A stretch of DNA of 64,000 bases from an uncultured Acidobacteriia bacterium (lineage in GTDB: Bacteria > Acidobacteriota > Terriglobia > Bryobacterales > Bryobacteraceae): positions 124,001 through 188,000 of the forward strand of contig CAIVVT010000061.1 of the NCBI GenBank assembly GCA_903909435.1, given 5' to 3'. The translations under genes were made by a program, and so were the position numbers. The notes beneath the pieces were generated by a model. The model was given only the letters and a program-made list of their open reading frames with translations, did not search any database and was not told the DNA's origin. Shown here one piece after another: positions 56,738 through 64,000 of the stretch. Within the stretch, counting starts at the first letter, position 1. The number at the start of each line of letters is the position of its first letter.

Positions 56738-59700
56738 GCGTTGAAGGAACCTCCGGATGGACTTGCGGCCTCGGACCCGGCGAGATGCGCCCGCGTGGAG
56801 AGCGGGACCGGAGCGGATACCTCTACTAGCGTCCCCCCTCCCGGGCGGCTCTCCAGGCGGAATGTTCCGCCGATGCGTTCGGCGCGCTCCTGCATCCCTA
56901 GAATCCCGAAATGCCCGGCCGACGGGTCGAAGGTCGTCTCCGGGTCGAAGCCCTGCCCATCGTCCCGAACGGAGAGCTTCACCTGGATGGCCCCGGCGAC
57001 CTGTTCATAATTCAGCCGCACCCAGGCGTTCTTCCCCTTGGAATGGTGCGCGGCGTTGTGCAGGGCTTCCTGAGCCACCCGCAACAGATGCTGTTCCTCT
57101 TCGTCCGGCAGTTTGGCCGCTTCGTCGCCGGCTTCCACGTGCACCTTCAATGACGATCCGGCGACCCAGGCCGGAGCAGCCGACTGGAGCGCCTCACCGA
57201 GCGATTGCCCCTGCAGCACGGCGGCGCGCAGGTCCATTACGGACCGGCGGGCTTCGGTGAGGCTGTGACGGACCATTTTGCGCGCCAGGTCCAGGTATTG
57301 GCGAGCGCTCGTGACGTCCTCCGCCAGCCGCATGGACACCGCGTCGAGCAGGGTAGACAGGCCGACAAAATCCTGAGCAAGGGTATCGTGCAACTCGCGC
57401 GCCAACCGGGCACGCTCGTTCAGCACGAGTTTGAAGCGGGTTCTCAACTGCCTGAGGCGCAACTGCCAGGCGCCCCACAGCATACCCAGCAGCGCGACGC
57501 AGCACAGGCTCGCGAACCAGGCGGTCTGGTAGTAATGCGGCCGAACGGAGAACGCATATTCCGCCTGGCTGGATTTCCCGCCGGCCTCGGCCCGCACGTG
57601 GAACAAATACCGGCCGGGGCCGAGATTGCTGTAGCCGGCCATTCGGCGCGCGCCGCTCTGCACCCAATCCCGGTCCACGCCATCCAGCCGGAACTTGTAG
57701 CGCACCGCATCGGGCGCGCTCAGTTGAATACCCGTATAGCGGAAGATCGCGCGGCCGTCTCCCGGACCGAACGCGTTGGTTTGCTGCGATTCCGGCGGTT
57801 TCCCGTCGAACTCGACCAGCGATATCACGAGCGACGGCGGCAGCCGGTCGGGGGCGGGGGCGGCGGGATTCAGCAGCGCCAATCCTTGCGCCGTGGGGAA
57901 CCAGAGCCATCCGTCCGCCGTCAACTCGCCGCTGCCGGAGGCGAAAGCCGGCGCACACTGCGCGCTGCGCAGGCCGTCCGATACGCCCAGAAGTTCTGCT
58001 GCTACTTTCCTGGAGCGGCCCGCGGTGAATGCCTCCAAACTGGCCCTGTTCACGTGGCAAATGCCCTGCGTCGTGCCCAGCCAGAGGTCTCCCGCCAGGT
58101 CCTCCACGATGATTGCGATGTTGTCGCCAGGCAGTCCCTCCGCCGCGCCGCAGTGGTAGAATCGTCCGTTGCGCCGCCATGCCAGTCCGCCGCCGACCGT
58201 ACCGACCCAAAGCGTCCCGTCGCGTCCCGCGCGAAGGCTCCTGAACTGCTCCGCCGGTAATCCTTCGGCCGCGCCGTAATGCGCTACGCGCCCGTCGCGG
58301 ACCTCCCACAGTTCACCGCCGTAACTGGCCGCCCAGACGGCGCCGTCCGGAGTCTCTGCCAGGGCGATCAGACCGTCGTTGGTGGTGGGCCCGCCGCCCG
58401 CCACGTGCGTTCCGTGTCCGGCCTGAATGCGGATCAGGCCTCCAGGCGACGCCGCCCAAACCAGCCCGGTACGGTCTTCGAGGACGTCCGACACCATACG
58501 CCTGTGCAGCGGGTCGGGGGTGGGCAGATGGCGGACCTGGCCCTCCTTGATGGACACCGCGCCTTCGCGCGTGCCTACCAGCAGGGAGCCGTCCGCCGCG
58601 TCGCGAGTGGAGAAGATTTCGTTACTTGGAAGTCCATTCGCGGTCGTGTACCGGAGGTTGGGCCCTGGCCGGAAGCGGAACAGCCCACGGTCGTGAAAGC
58701 CGATCCACACGGCCCCGGAACGGTCCTGGTGGACGACGGTCGGCTTGTCTCCAGGCAAACCCTCCAGCCGCGAGTACAACGTGAAGCGTCCGTCGTGATA
58801 GGAATTCAGGCCGGTATTCGTACCGACCCACAGGTTGCCCTCGCGGTCTTCGAACAAGGACCGCACCCAATCCTGCTCGGCGTTGGTCCCTCCGGTTACG
58901 CCCGCGAACCGGCCGTGTTCCAGGCGGGCGAGCCCGCCGTTGGTACCGGCCCACAGCGCCCCCTGGCGATCGCGCCGCAGTGCCCGCACGTAGTTGTCGG
59001 GCAGTCCCTCGCTGGTTCTGTAGCGGGTGGTTTTCGCTGCGCCGGGCGGGACGGACAGTAACCCGTCACTGAGTCCCACCCAGGCGGTTCCATCGTTGTC
59101 GATCCAAAGCGCGGAAGCCATGCTGCCCCGCAGGTTGGCCGCGGGCACAACGACGCGGGCCTGCCCGCCTACGACGCGAAAGACGCCCTGAAACCCGGCG
59201 ACCCACAAGGCTCCGTCCGGGGCAACGCTCACCACGCGGGCATTGCGGCGTGCGGCGGCGGGCTCGAAATCGGCCTCGCGAGCATGGCCTTCCACAACCT
59301 CGCAAACCATATCGCCAGCGACTACCCAGATCTTCCCGGTTTGCCCTTGCCTGGACCGTGCCGGCTCGGCACTGATTGAGCTGGTTGAGGAGGCGGGCAG
59401 TCCGTCGGCGCGAGTCAGGGTGCGAAAGACGCCATCCCGGTATCGCACCAACCCGGAGGGGGTGCTCACCCAGAGTGCTCCGTCACTCGCGACGGTCAGC
59501 CCCAACACCGTATTGCTGGGCAGCGCGCCGCTGCGGCGGCTGAACGGCGTGAATTCGTAGCCGTCGAAGCGGGCCAATCCCTCGTCGGTGCCGATCCACA
59601 GGTACCCGTCGGGGGTTTGCGCCAGCGCGCGCACCGTATCCTGCGGGAGGCCGTCTTCCTGATTCCAGTCTCTATGGATGGACTGCGTGACCCTGCGCGC

Positions 59701-59781
59701 CGGATCGAGCGCCAGCGCGGCGGGCCAGGCCGCCAGAAGGAGCACCGTCAGCGCCGTGGGCCGCCGGAGAACGGAGTACAT
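56734..59781 (-). CDS. Propeller/Y_Y_Y hybrid sensor histidine kinase
   Basis: About 1015 residues. A signal segment (ALTVLLLAAWPAALALDP) is followed by fourteen or so propeller repeats (pattern DGxLWxGTxxGLxRxxxG) up to residue ~640, a Y_Y_Y-like beta domain (~660-740), one membrane segment (WFASLCCVALLGMLWGAW), and a HisKA_3 domain (RLARELHDTLAQ, phosphorylated His798) with an HATPase domain (NAAHHSKGKN, DDGQGFD, GHFGILGM). The propeller usually senses an extracellular ligand, often a carbohydrate. It starts at ATG 59781, one codon after a TTG. Confidence 0.95.
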   Translation of the reverse strand: MYSVLRRPTALTVLLLAAWPAALALDPARRVTQSIHRDWNQEDGLPQDTVRALAQTPDGYLWIGTDEGLARFDGYEFTPFSRRSGALPSNTVLGLTVASDGALWVSTPSGLVRYRDGVFRTLTRADGLPASSTSSISAEPARSRQGQTGKIWVVAGDMVCEVVEGHAREADFEPAAARRNARVVSVAPDGALWVAGFQGVFRVVGGQARVVVPAANLRGSMASALWIDNDGTAWVGLSDGLLSVPPGAAKTTRYRTSEGLPDNYVRALRRDRQGALWAGTNGGLARLEHGRFAGVTGGTNAEQDWVRSLFEDREGNLWVGTNTGLNSYHDGRFTLYSRLEGLPGDKPTVVHQDRSGAVWIGFHDRGLFRFRPGPNLRYTTANGLPSNEIFSTRDAADGSLLVGTREGAVSIKEGQVRHLPTPDPLHRRMVSDVLEDRTGLVWAASPGGLIRIQAGHGTHVAGGGPTTNDGLIALAETPDGAVWAASYGGELWEVRDGRVAHYGAAEGLPAEQFRSLRAGRDGTLWVGTVGGGLAWRRNGRFYHCGAAEGLPGDNIAIIVEDLAGDLWLGTTQGICHVNRASLEAFTAGRSRKVAAELLGVSDGLRSAQCAPAFASGSGELTADGWLWFPTAQGLALLNPAAPAPDRLPPSLVISLVEFDGKPPESQQTNAFGPGDGRAIFRYTGIQLSAPDAVRYKFRLDGVDRDWVQSGARRMAGYSNLGPGRYLFHVRAEAGGKSSQAEYAFSVRPHYYQTAWFASLCCVALLGMLWGAWQLRLRQLRTRFKLVLNERARLARELHDTLAQDFVGLSTLLDAVSMRLAEDVTSARQYLDLARKMVRHSLTEARRSVMDLRAAVLQGQSLGEALQSAAPAWVAGSSLKVHVEAGDEAAKLPDEEEQHLLRVAQEALHNAAHHSKGKNAWVRLNYEQVAGAIQVKLSVRDDGQGFDPETTFDPSAGHFGILGMQERAERIGGTFRLESRPGGGTLVEVSAPVPLSTRAHLAGSEAASPSGGSFNA

Positions 59782-59852
59782 CAATTTGCAGTGTAGCGGT
59801 CCCGGGAGCGGGTGGGCGTGGTTTGGACGCCAGGAAGATTGGCTTCAGGGCA

Positions 59853-59871
59853 GGCTCTGGAGAGCCCGCCC
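59853..59871. repeat. Short palindromic repeat, right of the sensor kinase gene
   Basis: GGCTCTGGAGAGCC is a six-base-pair hairpin with a two-base loop, followed by CGCCCC. It lies in the gap between the sensor kinase and barrel genes and nearly matches a copy at 61624-61642. Confidence 0.55.
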
Positions 59872-59914
59872 CGTGACTGGATGTGGGGCCGGCGCGCCCC
59901 GCAGAGCAGGCGGG

Positions 59915-61492
59915 CTACCAGACGCGTGGATTGTCCTTGAAGTTGATGGCGAAGAACGGGTAAGTGTAGCCCGCGCCCTTCGTCGCCGAAGTCAGGAAAT
60001 GACCGGGCAACAGGCGTGCGACGCCGACGCCGAGGTTGACGTGCCGGTTGAGTTCGTACCAGGTGTAGGCATCGAACTCCTCGCCTACATGCGTCCCGGC
60101 CTTACCCGTCGCATCGCGGGCGATGACTCCGCCAGAGGAGTTGTACAGTGCATCCCGGGCGCTGGCCAGATAGAAGTTAAGGTATTGCCCGGTGACGCTC
60201 CAGCGCCGCGCCGGCTCAATTGTCAGGCCGCCGCGCAGCGACTTGATGTTCTGCCAGCCGATCAGGTCTGACATGCCGAAACGGTCGTGTGCATTGGGTG
60301 AAAGGGTATCGAATGTGCCGCGTTTGCCGTCGGTCGGATTCTTGTCGCCAGATGCGTAGTCGTAGGTGCCAAAGGCGCGAGGCCGCCAGGGCAGCCGGCT
60401 GAAGCGGTAGCCTGCACCGGTTTGGGTGGCCCAGGTGTGCAGGTTGTTGGACCCCGCGGACCCGTTCTGCTGAGCTACTTCGAAGGTGTAGTCCAGGTAG
60501 GTCGCGGCGGCGCCCTTGAAGCGGAATCCGTAAGTCTTGTCGTCGAGCCGGCCGGTTTTGAGCTTGGCCGTGGTTTCAACGGCCGTACTCGGCGCCAGAC
60601 GCCACAGAACGAACGGCTCCAGTCTGGAGTCCGGAATGATGTTGTCGACCCCGCCGTAGAGACCGTAGATGTTGTTGCCTTCCAGGTGGTGGCTAAGTCC
60701 GTCGCTCAGCGGGATGACCACGGAAGCAGCGAATATGCCGAGGTGAAAGCGCCCTTCATGCAGGTTGGTGACCACTGCGTCGTACGAGCGGGCCTGATTG
60801 CGCCACTCGGAGTTAGCGATCAGCGAGTTGTTGTAGTTGATCATCTGACGGCCCACCCGCACGCTGATACGCTGCGTCTCCGAGTCGCCGAATTCCGCGT
60901 ACGCCAGCTTGAGGTCCCAACGATTCGTATTGGGCGGAACTTGAGGCGGCTTCTGTAGCAGGGCTCGCGAGTCCTGTACCTGGCCAACGATCTTGAGCCA
61001 ATGGGTCGGTCGTATGACGGCCAGAATGCGCAGCCGGTTGAGCATATAGGTGTCGTTATTGCCCGGCTTGAAGCCGCTGTTGCTGTAACCCTCGAACCGG
61101 AAGCGCTCCTCCAGTCCGAACTGCAACCAGCGAGGCAGTTCTTCGTTCAAATGGCTGACAGGACGGAAGTCGGGAAAGATGTACGGATCCTTGGACGCCG
61201 TCGTCCTGGCGGCTGGGCCGTTCAGGAAACTCAGGGGGTTCGACGCAGGGCCATTTACCCAAGCGCCGTTGAGACCTGTCGAGCCACTTTGTGTCGAAGC
61301 GTTGTCTTGCGCGGCAGCCTGAAAACCGACTGCGGCGAGCAGCACGAGTAGAGCGACGGCGCGGGACGATTTCCAAAGCTGCCGGGGACCAGCGACGCCT
61401 CGGGCTGTCAGCCTTTGCGAGGGAGCCGCATACTGGTCGCCCATTGCGTAATGCCTGATGTCTACAGACTCACGCCTATTTGAAGTCGGCAT
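59915..61492 (-). CDS. Outer-membrane beta-barrel protein (alginate-export/porin-like)
   Basis: About 525 residues. A signal peptide (AVALLVLLAAVGFQAAAQ) and a linker precede a beta-barrel with alternating strands and aromatic ends; the C-terminal segment (YTYPFFAINFKDNPRVW) ends in an aromatic residue as barrels do. Elements such as QFGLEERFRFEGYSNSGF, RISVRVGRQMINY and RPRAFGTYDYASGD are typical of the alginate-export porin family, whose members pass varied solutes. The ATG at 61492 has a GGAAGAG upstream. An ATG at 61528 is less likely. The cysA gene precedes it on the same strand (157-base gap with palindromes). Confidence 0.85.
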   Translation of the reverse strand: MPTSNRRESVDIRHYAMGDQYAAPSQRLTARGVAGPRQLWKSSRAVALLVLLAAVGFQAAAQDNASTQSGSTGLNGAWVNGPASNPLSFLNGPAARTTASKDPYIFPDFRPVSHLNEELPRWLQFGLEERFRFEGYSNSGFKPGNNDTYMLNRLRILAVIRPTHWLKIVGQVQDSRALLQKPPQVPPNTNRWDLKLAYAEFGDSETQRISVRVGRQMINYNNSLIANSEWRNQARSYDAVVTNLHEGRFHLGIFAASVVIPLSDGLSHHLEGNNIYGLYGGVDNIIPDSRLEPFVLWRLAPSTAVETTAKLKTGRLDDKTYGFRFKGAAATYLDYTFEVAQQNGSAGSNNLHTWATQTGAGYRFSRLPWRPRAFGTYDYASGDKNPTDGKRGTFDTLSPNAHDRFGMSDLIGWQNIKSLRGGLTIEPARRWSVTGQYLNFYLASARDALYNSSGGVIARDATGKAGTHVGEEFDAYTWYELNRHVNLGVGVARLLPGHFLTSATKGAGYTYPFFAINFKDNPRVW

Positions 61493-61603
61493 ATGCTCTT
61501 CCTTTCTTTTCCCTCTGAAGTCCGTCAAAGATGTTCTGAATCAGTCAGTCAGGCGTTGTGGCAAAGCCACCCGGGCAGTACGGGCATCCTTGCTTTCCCG
61601 GGC

Positions 61604-61642
61604 GGGGTCTGGAGACCCCACGCGGCTCTGGAGAGCCGCCCC
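61604..61642. repeat. Tandem pair of palindromic repeats between cysA and barrel gene
   Basis: GGGGTCT-GG-AGACCCC (61604-61619) and CGGCTCT-GG-AGAGCCG (61623-61638) are two seven-base-pair hairpins sharing the TCTGGAGA core, followed by CCCC. They may end or stabilise the cysTWA transcript. No T-run is seen on the minus strand. Confidence 0.6.
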
Positions 61643-61649
61643 ACCGCGG

Positions 61650-62744
61650 TCATATCGTGTAGTCCCCTACGATTTCGTCCGCCACGAAGACACGGGCGTC
61701 CCTGACTTTGACAAATACTTCCTCGCCCGTGCGGAGGCTGAGGTCGCGGTAACGATCGTGTGTGAGTTCGACGGTGATGGCCTCGCCGCGATCGCTGGTC
61801 AATTCCACACGAACGACGGGGCCGGCGGACTGAATTCGCACCACGCGCGAAGGCACCGATGTGCCGTTCAACTGTTGGCGCTCGATCTCCAACTCATGCG
61901 GGCGTACGAATACGCGAGCGGACTTACCGTCCGAAACAGACGATTCATGGCGCTGCCCAACTGCAACCTCGCCGATGACGGTCCGGCCAGATTCCACGCG
62001 CCCATGGAACAGGTTTACGTTGCCCAGGAAGGTGACCACGAACTCGGAAGCGGGATGATGGAAGACGTCGTCCGGGGTGCCGATCTGTTCGATGCGCCCC
62101 TGGTTCATGATGACGATGCGGTCGGCCACTTCGAGAGCTTCTTCCTGGTCGTGCGTCACCAGCACGCTGGTGATGTGAATCTTGGCGTGCAAGTTCCTGA
62201 GCCAGCGGCGGAGGTCCTGGCGGACGCGTGCGTCCAGCGCTCCGAACGGCTCATCGAGCAGCAGGATGCTCGGCTCGATGGCGAGCGCACGCGCCAAAGC
62301 CACACGCTGGCGCTGCCCTCCCGACAACTGCGAAGGGTAGTGCGCGGCCCAGCGTCCCAATTGGATCAATTCGAGCAGTTCGTTGACCCTGCTTCGAATG
62401 ACGGAGTCGGCGGGGCGTAGCTTCCGGGGGCGCACACGCAGGCCGAAGGCTATGTTCTCGAACACCGTCATGTGCCGGAACAAAGCGTAGTGTTGGAAGA
62501 CGAACCCGACTCGCCGCTCGCTGACGGGTTTGCGCGAGATGTCTTCGCCATCGACGAACACCGCGGTCTCCGGATTGTCATCGGGTGCATCCAGGCCCGC
62601 GATGATGCGCAACAGCGTGGTCTTGCCCGAGCCCGAAGGGCCCAGTAATGCGACAAGTTCGCCCTGCTCTACTCGCAGGCTGACGTCTTTGAGAGCGTCG
62701 TAATGCGCGAAGGACTTGCTGACGTGCCGGGCGTCAATGGCCAT
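61650..62744 (-). CDS. cysA: Sulfate/thiosulfate ABC transporter ATPase
   Basis: 365 residues. Walker [13 protein letters not shown], signature [15 protein letters not shown], Walker [17 protein letters not shown] and switch [14 protein letters not shown] are all present, followed by a CysA-type C-terminal domain ([11 protein letters not shown]). It powers sulfate import through CysT and CysW. The ATG at 62744 starts [12 protein letters not shown], the family's usual beginning, 13 bases after the CysW stop. Confidence 0.95.
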   Translation of the reverse strand: MAIDARHVSKSFAHYDALKDVSLRVEQGELVALLGPSGSGKTTLLRIIAGLDAPDDNPETAVFVDGEDISRKPVSERRVGFVFQHYALFRHMTVFENIAFGLRVRPRKLRPADSVIRSRVNELLELIQLGRWAAHYPSQLSGGQRQRVALARALAIEPSILLLDEPFGALDARVRQDLRRWLRNLHAKIHITSVLVTHDQEEALEVADRIVIMNQGRIEQIGTPDDVFHHPASEFVVTFLGNVNLFHGRVESGRTVIGEVAVGQRHESSVSDGKSARVFVRPHELEIERQQLNGTSVPSRVVRIQSAGPVVRVELTSDRGEAITVELTHDRYRDLSLRTGEEVFVKVRDARVFVADEIVGDYTI

Positions 62745-62757
62745 GCTTATGCCTCTT

Positions 62758-63618
62758 CTATGCCTCTTGCGCCGCTTCGGCGGGTCGCTGTTCGACCCGG
62801 ATTCGCCACTCAAGCGCAGCCTTGGCGACTAGTGTGACTACGGCCAGCAGCGCGAGCAGGCTCGCAACCGCAAAGGCGGCGGCGAAATTGTACTCGTTGT
62901 AAAGAATCTCCACGTGCAGCGGGAGCGTGTTGGTGCGGCCGCGAATGTGGCCCGAAACCACGGAGACCGCCCCGAATTCGCCCATGGCGCGAGCGTTGGC
63001 CAGGACAATGCCGTACACCAGCGCCCAACGGATGTTGGGCAGCGTCACGCGGCGGAAGGTCTGCCACGCGCCAGCGCCGAGCAGAATAGCGGCTTCCTCC
63101 TCTTCTGTGCCCTGCTGCTGCATGAGTGGGATCAATTCGCGAGCGATGAAAGGGAATGTGACGAAAATGGTCGCCAGTATGATGCCCGGTGTGGCGAACA
63201 CGATTTGAATCCCCTGCCGTGCGAGCGGTGCGCCGAACCAGCCGCGCGCTCCGAACAGGAGGATGAAAATGAGTCCGGCGATGACCGGCGAAACCGCGAA
63301 GGGCAGGTCGATTAAAGTCAGCAGTAGACTCTTGCCCGGGAAGCTGAATTTGGCGATCAGCCAGGATGCCGCAACCGCGAACACGAGATTGGCGGCGAGG
63401 GTGGCCAGCGCCGTCAGCAGTGTCAAGCGCAAGGCGGACAACGCGAGCGGATCGGTGATGCTCTGAACATAGAACGACAGCCCTTTGCGCAGCGCCTCGG
63501 TGAAAACCGCAATCACGGGCAGCACGATCAGCAGGCCGACGAAGCCCACGGCAATCAGCGTCAGGGTCGCCCGCAGCCAGCGCGGCTCCGTGTGCCGGTA
63601 TTCTCTGGAGGCGGCCAT
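62758..63618 (-). CDS. cysW: Sulfate ABC transporter permease CysW
   Basis: 286 residues with six membrane segments. The EAA loop is readable ([20 protein letters not shown]) and is followed by [20 protein letters not shown] and [16 protein letters not shown], characteristic of CysW. It pairs with CysT to form the membrane channel of the sulfate importer. It is three bases downstream of the cysT stop. Confidence 0.95.
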   Translation of the reverse strand: MAASREYRHTEPRWLRATLTLIAVGFVGLLIVLPVIAVFTEALRKGLSFYVQSITDPLALSALRLTLLTALATLAANLVFAVAASWLIAKFSFPGKSLLLTLIDLPFAVSPVIAGLIFILLFGARGWFGAPLARQGIQIVFATPGIILATIFVTFPFIARELIPLMQQQGTEEEEAAILLGAGAWQTFRRVTLPNIRWALVYGIVLANARAMGEFGAVSVVSGHIRGRTNTLPLHVEILYNEYNFAAAFAVASLLALLAVVTLVAKAALEWRIRVEQRPAEAAQEA

Positions 63619-63621
63619 GGT

Positions 63622-64000
63622 TTATACCCTCTCCCGCTGCCGCCGGGTGGACCACCACTGGGCGAAGTTGACCGTGAACAGCAGAAAGAACGAGCTGACC
63701 AGCATCAGCAGTGCGATTGCGGAGGCGCCGGCATAGTCGTACTGCTCAAGCTTGGTAACGATCAGCAAAGAAGCGATTTCGGTCTTCATGGGCATGTTGC
63801 CCGAGATGAAGATCACCGAGCCGTACTCGCCCAGGCAGCGCGCGAACGCCGTGACAAATCCAGCTACCAGCGCGGGCTGCAGCGTGGGCAGAACCACCTT
63901 GCGCAAGGTGGTCAGACGGGATGCGCCGAGCAACGCCGCGGCTTCTTCCGCGGCAGGGTCCAAGTCCTCGATACTCGGCTGCAGAGTGCGAACGATGAAA
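63622..64000 (-). CDS. cysT: Sulfate ABC transporter permease CysT, C-terminal part (runs off right edge)
   Basis: About 126 C-terminal residues. The frame continues to the window edge (FIVRTLQPSIEDLDPAAEEA upstream of the EAA loop). AAALLGASRLTTLRKVVLPT, GEYGSVIFISGNMPMKTEIA and a final membrane segment with a basic tail are typical of CysT (CysU). It should be the first permease gene, with the rest, and perhaps a sulfate-binding protein, beyond the edge. Confidence 0.92.
   Translation of the reverse strand, partial: FIVRTLQPSIEDLDPAAEEAAALLGASRLTTLRKVVLPTLQPALVAGFVTAFARCLGEYGSVIFISGNMPMKTEIASLLIVTKLEQYDYAGASAIALLMLVSSFFLLFTVNFAQWWSTRRQRERV

Overview
The window looks like Acidobacteriota, most likely a Solibacter/Bryobacter-type organism. 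The sequence is GC-rich. The secreted glycoside hydrolase at 40448-43396 ends in what I recognise as the 'Soli_cterm' domain (TIGR03437), typical of that group, and there is a propeller/Y_Y_Y-type sensor kinase. This taxonomic call is by recognition, not by search.

Region 1 (1-34.5 kb) is an accessory island. A minus-strand hybrid polyketide/peptide assembly line runs from 18.85 kb off the left edge. Its order is: a FAAL-loaded PKS module (with a decayed acyltransferase), a HemN-like radical SAM enzyme with an unusual cysteine spacing, a KS-AT-KR-ACP-C protein, an A-remnant/acyl-AMP-ligase/KR/ACP protein, and the start of a further KS protein. The radical SAM gene is joined to both PKS neighbours by ATGA overlaps. 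On the plus strand, reading away from the PKS promoter region, lie a type II thioesterase, a Sfp-type phosphopantetheinyl transferase, a UbiB/ABC1 kinase and a DevB-DevC-DevA exporter whose ATPase carries a C-terminal GAF domain. A convergent TolC-like gene follows. This combination suggests a lipid-tailed product that is exported.

From 27.7 to 34.5 kb lies an unusual set: a cyclic-nucleotide-binding protein with an unrecognised C-terminal half, an asymmetric pair of ArsA/Get3-like ATPases, two START-like (SRPBCC) proteins, two small helical proteins and a UbiB-like pseudokinase. I infer, without proof, that it handles the hydrophobic product or a membrane protein connected with it. It is the best candidate for an undescribed system here.

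Region 2 (35-49 kb) is mostly ordinary single genes: an AsmA-like protein, GlnE, a MOSC protein, the secreted GH39-like protein, a secreted 12-repeat ankyrin protein, citrate synthase and a secreted S9 peptidase.

Region 3 (49-64 kb) holds an RND efflux operon (pump, adaptor, TolC), a propeller sensor kinase/NarL regulator pair, an outer-membrane barrel gene flanked by short palindromes, and a sulfate ABC operon (cysA, cysW, partial cysT) that runs off the right edge. No tRNA, rRNA, CRISPR array, transposase or integrase was seen.
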